From contig NC_079366.1 of NCBI RefSeq assembly GCF_021018895.1, positions 26,697,270 to 26,761,269 on the forward strand: a stretch of 64,000 nt of DNA, in the 5' to 3' direction. Positions within the stretch are counted from its first letter, which is position 1. Every line of letters begins with the position of its first letter. Shown piece by piece: positions 61,698 through 64,000 of this stretch. This DNA comes from Seriola aureovittata (taxonomy: Eukaryota > Chordata > Actinopteri > Carangiformes > Carangidae). The translations under genes and the position numbers were made by a program. The notes beneath the pieces are model-generated. The model saw only the letters and a list, made by a program, of their open reading frames with translations, made no database searches and was not told the DNA's origin.

Positions 61698-62896
61698 AAA
61701 TATATATATAATATAATATGTGATCAGTGAATCCACTTCTTGTCACTGATCACCTTAAAACCGGTCGCCTGTGGTTAATACTCTGGTGTCTGCAGCTGAG
61801 AGAAGAACTGTGTGCTGTGCAGCTGATCTCACTCATAGATGATCAGTGTCAGTGGCAAGTGGAGCATCCTTACTGTAGACTGCTAATATTCTTTGTATGC
61901 AGTGATGAACATAAACATAAGACTCCAGAGAACTGGTTAGCTACAGCTACAGGAAGATTGGTGATACTCAATTATCATCCCAGATAGAAAGCCTTCAACT
62001 AAAGTGACCTTGTGATTGTCTAAACCTTATGCTATTCATTAGCATGCAGTGTGTGATTCATTCAGCTACACCCAACTGTGACAGATCAATAAAGCCATAA
62101 AGGGGTCCTTACATGTTGTGGTATGGGATTGAAGGACCAGGAGGCCTATTACTTTGCTAGTGTTTATGCTATAAACTGCAAGAGAATCAGAGAAGAGAGG
62201 AAATTCTTGTGAGTGAGTGTGTTCCATGAAAACTAATAAATTATCTTCAGACTTCATTTTCAGACTGCATCTGTCTTTTTAGTTTTCTTTTCTCCATCTT
62301 TCTTTTAATCTTAACCAAAACAAGATTATTACTGAGCACTGCAGTCTCCTGCACTATGTGGTGCTGCAATGGAAAAACAAATATTTCTCTACTTTCTTTT
62401 TTTTATCTGCTTCAAGCTTTCACAAGACGTACATTTCAACACTTCATTTTTCATACTAAAAATGAAACACGTTTTCCATGAATGTTATAAACTTTGCAAG
62501 GTAATCATTTCAGATTTATTTCTTGCCAAGTCAGCATGCAGCCTTGATTAAGTAAACATTCAAGTGTTTTTTTTCCTCTTTCTGGCAGAGTCATCTCTGA
62601 AAAACAAATGACTCTTTGACTGTGTCACTTCTCTGAATCCCTAAGGAAATATGCTGTGGTGGAAGTAGTCATCCTCCTCCACGCTGCACATTTCTGACTT
62701 TGAAGAAATATCACACATTATCTGCAAATGGTAATTTTCTCTTTCTTGTTGGAATTGAATCTAAAACCATTCAAAACCACCATAAGTGATTTATTAAATA
62801 TGTGACAACACTGGTTTTAGACTTTTGGCATATTTCTGTGATTTGTCATTTTTTATTGCTTTGATTTAAGGAGAAGAAATGCGGCAGAGAGAAACG

Positions 62897-62923
62897 CACA
62901 CACACACACACACACACACACAC
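62897..62923. repeat. (CA)n microsatellite
   Basis: About 13 CA units, ending about 15 bp before the next family A element. Confidence 0.9.
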
Positions 62924-62938
62924 TTACATAAACATAAC

Positions 62939-63263
62939 TTTAAGGAGCTATGTTTAAGTTTTGCTGTCACTACATAGGCATCCTCAGCATTAAAAGTTTA
63001 CTAACCAGTGTAGAAGAAACTTTGTTCAGAGGTCAGCATCAAACTTCATTCCTTCACTCACCAACAGCTGTCTCCAGAGGTGGAAAACAACACCAATGTT
63101 AACTCTTGCCCTGATCACGTCTTTTCTTCTACTGAAGTTAGCATGCTAACCAGTTAGCCCTGGCCCAGGCTGCTCTGAAGAAGTAGCTGCTCAGAGCTGC
63201 GCTTATTATAACCTCTTGTATTGGCTATGTATCAATAGCAAAACTTAAAAATACCTCTTTTAA
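62939..63263 (+). mobile_element. Family A element, complete copy with both ends
   Basis: The left end is CTTTAAGGAGCTATGTTTAAG, then TTTTGCTGTCACTACATAGG. The reverse complement of the right end is TTTAAAAGAGGTATTTTTAAG, then TTTTGCTATTGATACATAGCC. The terminal inverted repeat is therefore about 40 bp. The interior has CTTCATTCCTTCACTCACC, GCTGTCTCCAGAGGTGGAAA, TTCTACTGAAGTTAGCATGC and TTATTATAACCTCTTG. At about 325 bp it is shorter than the 23.3-kb copy. Confidence 0.7.
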
Positions 63264-64000
63264 AGATTACAAATACATGCCTAGCTCTAAACCTCATGCT
63301 AATTTGACCAAGACACAAATCTATATAAGGTTAAGTCCGTTTGTTGACTATATTTCTATCATCATTTATTTAAATTAGGGTGGACAAAATATTAGCCACA
63401 ACTCTCACTACAAAGAACATCCTGTAAAATTACTGCAAGGTGTAATTGGGTTGGTCCTCATCAGCTTCTTCAGGACTTTGGAGCTCCATTAATCCCAAAT
63501 GTTTCATGTCTTTGGTATACTGTGTGTGTGAATGCTTTGTGTGAATACTTGCTTGCTATCAAAGTTGTTTAACTTATTTAGGAAAGCTTGACAGTTTCCA
63601 CAAAGTTTTAAATCAGGACGCTTGAAAACACAAACTCTCATGTCATCTTTGATAAGTGATAATAACTTATCATCTAATTTAATGAAGAAACACAAACTGC
63701 AAACTGGCCCCTTAGATCTTTTCCATAACCCTTCTCTAACCCTGCTACTAATAGTTTAGAGGTCAAGGTCATACCACCTGCAGTCACCTCTGGAGTATTT
63801 GTGTGTTGCTGTAAAAAAAAAAAAAGGATCAAAGGTGAGGGAGCCAGTCTTTCTGCCCTCACTTGGAACGATCAGGAAAAAAAAAACATTCCTCTATTTT
63901 TATCTTTGAAAACAAACTGGAGAGGCTGGTGAAATTCCTTTCTTGGACGAAAAACATTTTAAGAAACAATCAATCTGACAAACCCATCAACCTTCATACT

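Larger units (their letters stand above)
39292..64000. other. Downstream intergenic region, repeat-rich, no confirmed gene
   Basis: No domain-bearing frame was found on either strand. The longest frames prove to be decayed transposon sequence (54.5-54.8 kb) or repeat-driven. The stretches 39.3-41.9, 45-47.2, 50-52.9, 57-59 and 63.3-64 kb contain nothing I can name apart from short simple repeats. If this is still within a host gene (mammalian VASN lies inside a CORO7 intron), its exons are not recognisable here. Confidence 0.5.

Noticed and set aside
1..64000. CRISPR array, operon, phage or plasmid features
   Set aside because: Direct repeats with spacers, ribosome-binding sites and dense coding are absent; the DNA is vertebrate in character.

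Overview
The window reads as teleost fish genomic DNA. It has one large intact reading frame, an LRR/EGF/FN3 type I membrane protein that I identify as vasorin. That frame sits in AT-rich, intron-like and intergenic sequence full of long (CA)n/(GT)n arrays, tRNA-headed SINEs and short inverted-repeat elements of the kind scattered through fish genomes. There is no operon, prokaryotic signal or CRISPR array. Species cannot be assigned from the sequence alone. Layout: (1) 1-8.4 kb is upstream intergenic DNA with dinucleotide arrays and a probable MITE at 7444-8127. (2) 8.44-8.82 kb is a CpG-rich promoter and an ATG-free leader exon ending in a consensus donor (AAG|GTAAGT at 8820/8821). (3) 8.8-34.37 kb is, by inference, a single ~25.5-kb vasorin intron filled with microsatellites and decayed repeats. 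(4) 34373-36520 is the second exon, with the whole vasorin CDS (708 aa from ATG 34394). (5) 36.5-39.27 kb is a probable long 3'UTR containing an antisense SINE-like repeat and ending at an ATTAAA signal with a GU-rich downstream element. (6) 39.3-64 kb is downstream DNA with no recognisable gene. It holds a decayed Tc1-like transposase (54.5-54.8 kb), a Ty3/Gypsy reverse-transcriptase remnant (59.8-59.96 kb), a SINE nested in an older repeat with a visible target duplication (61.54-61.70 kb) and two exon-like segments of unknown affiliation (47.41-47.48 kb and 55.36-55.60 kb). Vasorin is the only protein-coding gene I can defend. Its structure, a noncoding first exon, a long intron and all coding sequence in exon 2, agrees with the known mammalian VASN arrangement. 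I see no convincing novel multigene system. The more interesting signals are a dispersed inverted-repeat element family with at least six copies here (best copy 23267-23681, ~65-bp terminal inverted repeats), the SINE inside the vasorin 3'UTR, and the TATA/donor-flanked candidate first exon near 55.4 kb. Repeat family assignments rest on sequence recall and internal comparison, not on a database search.
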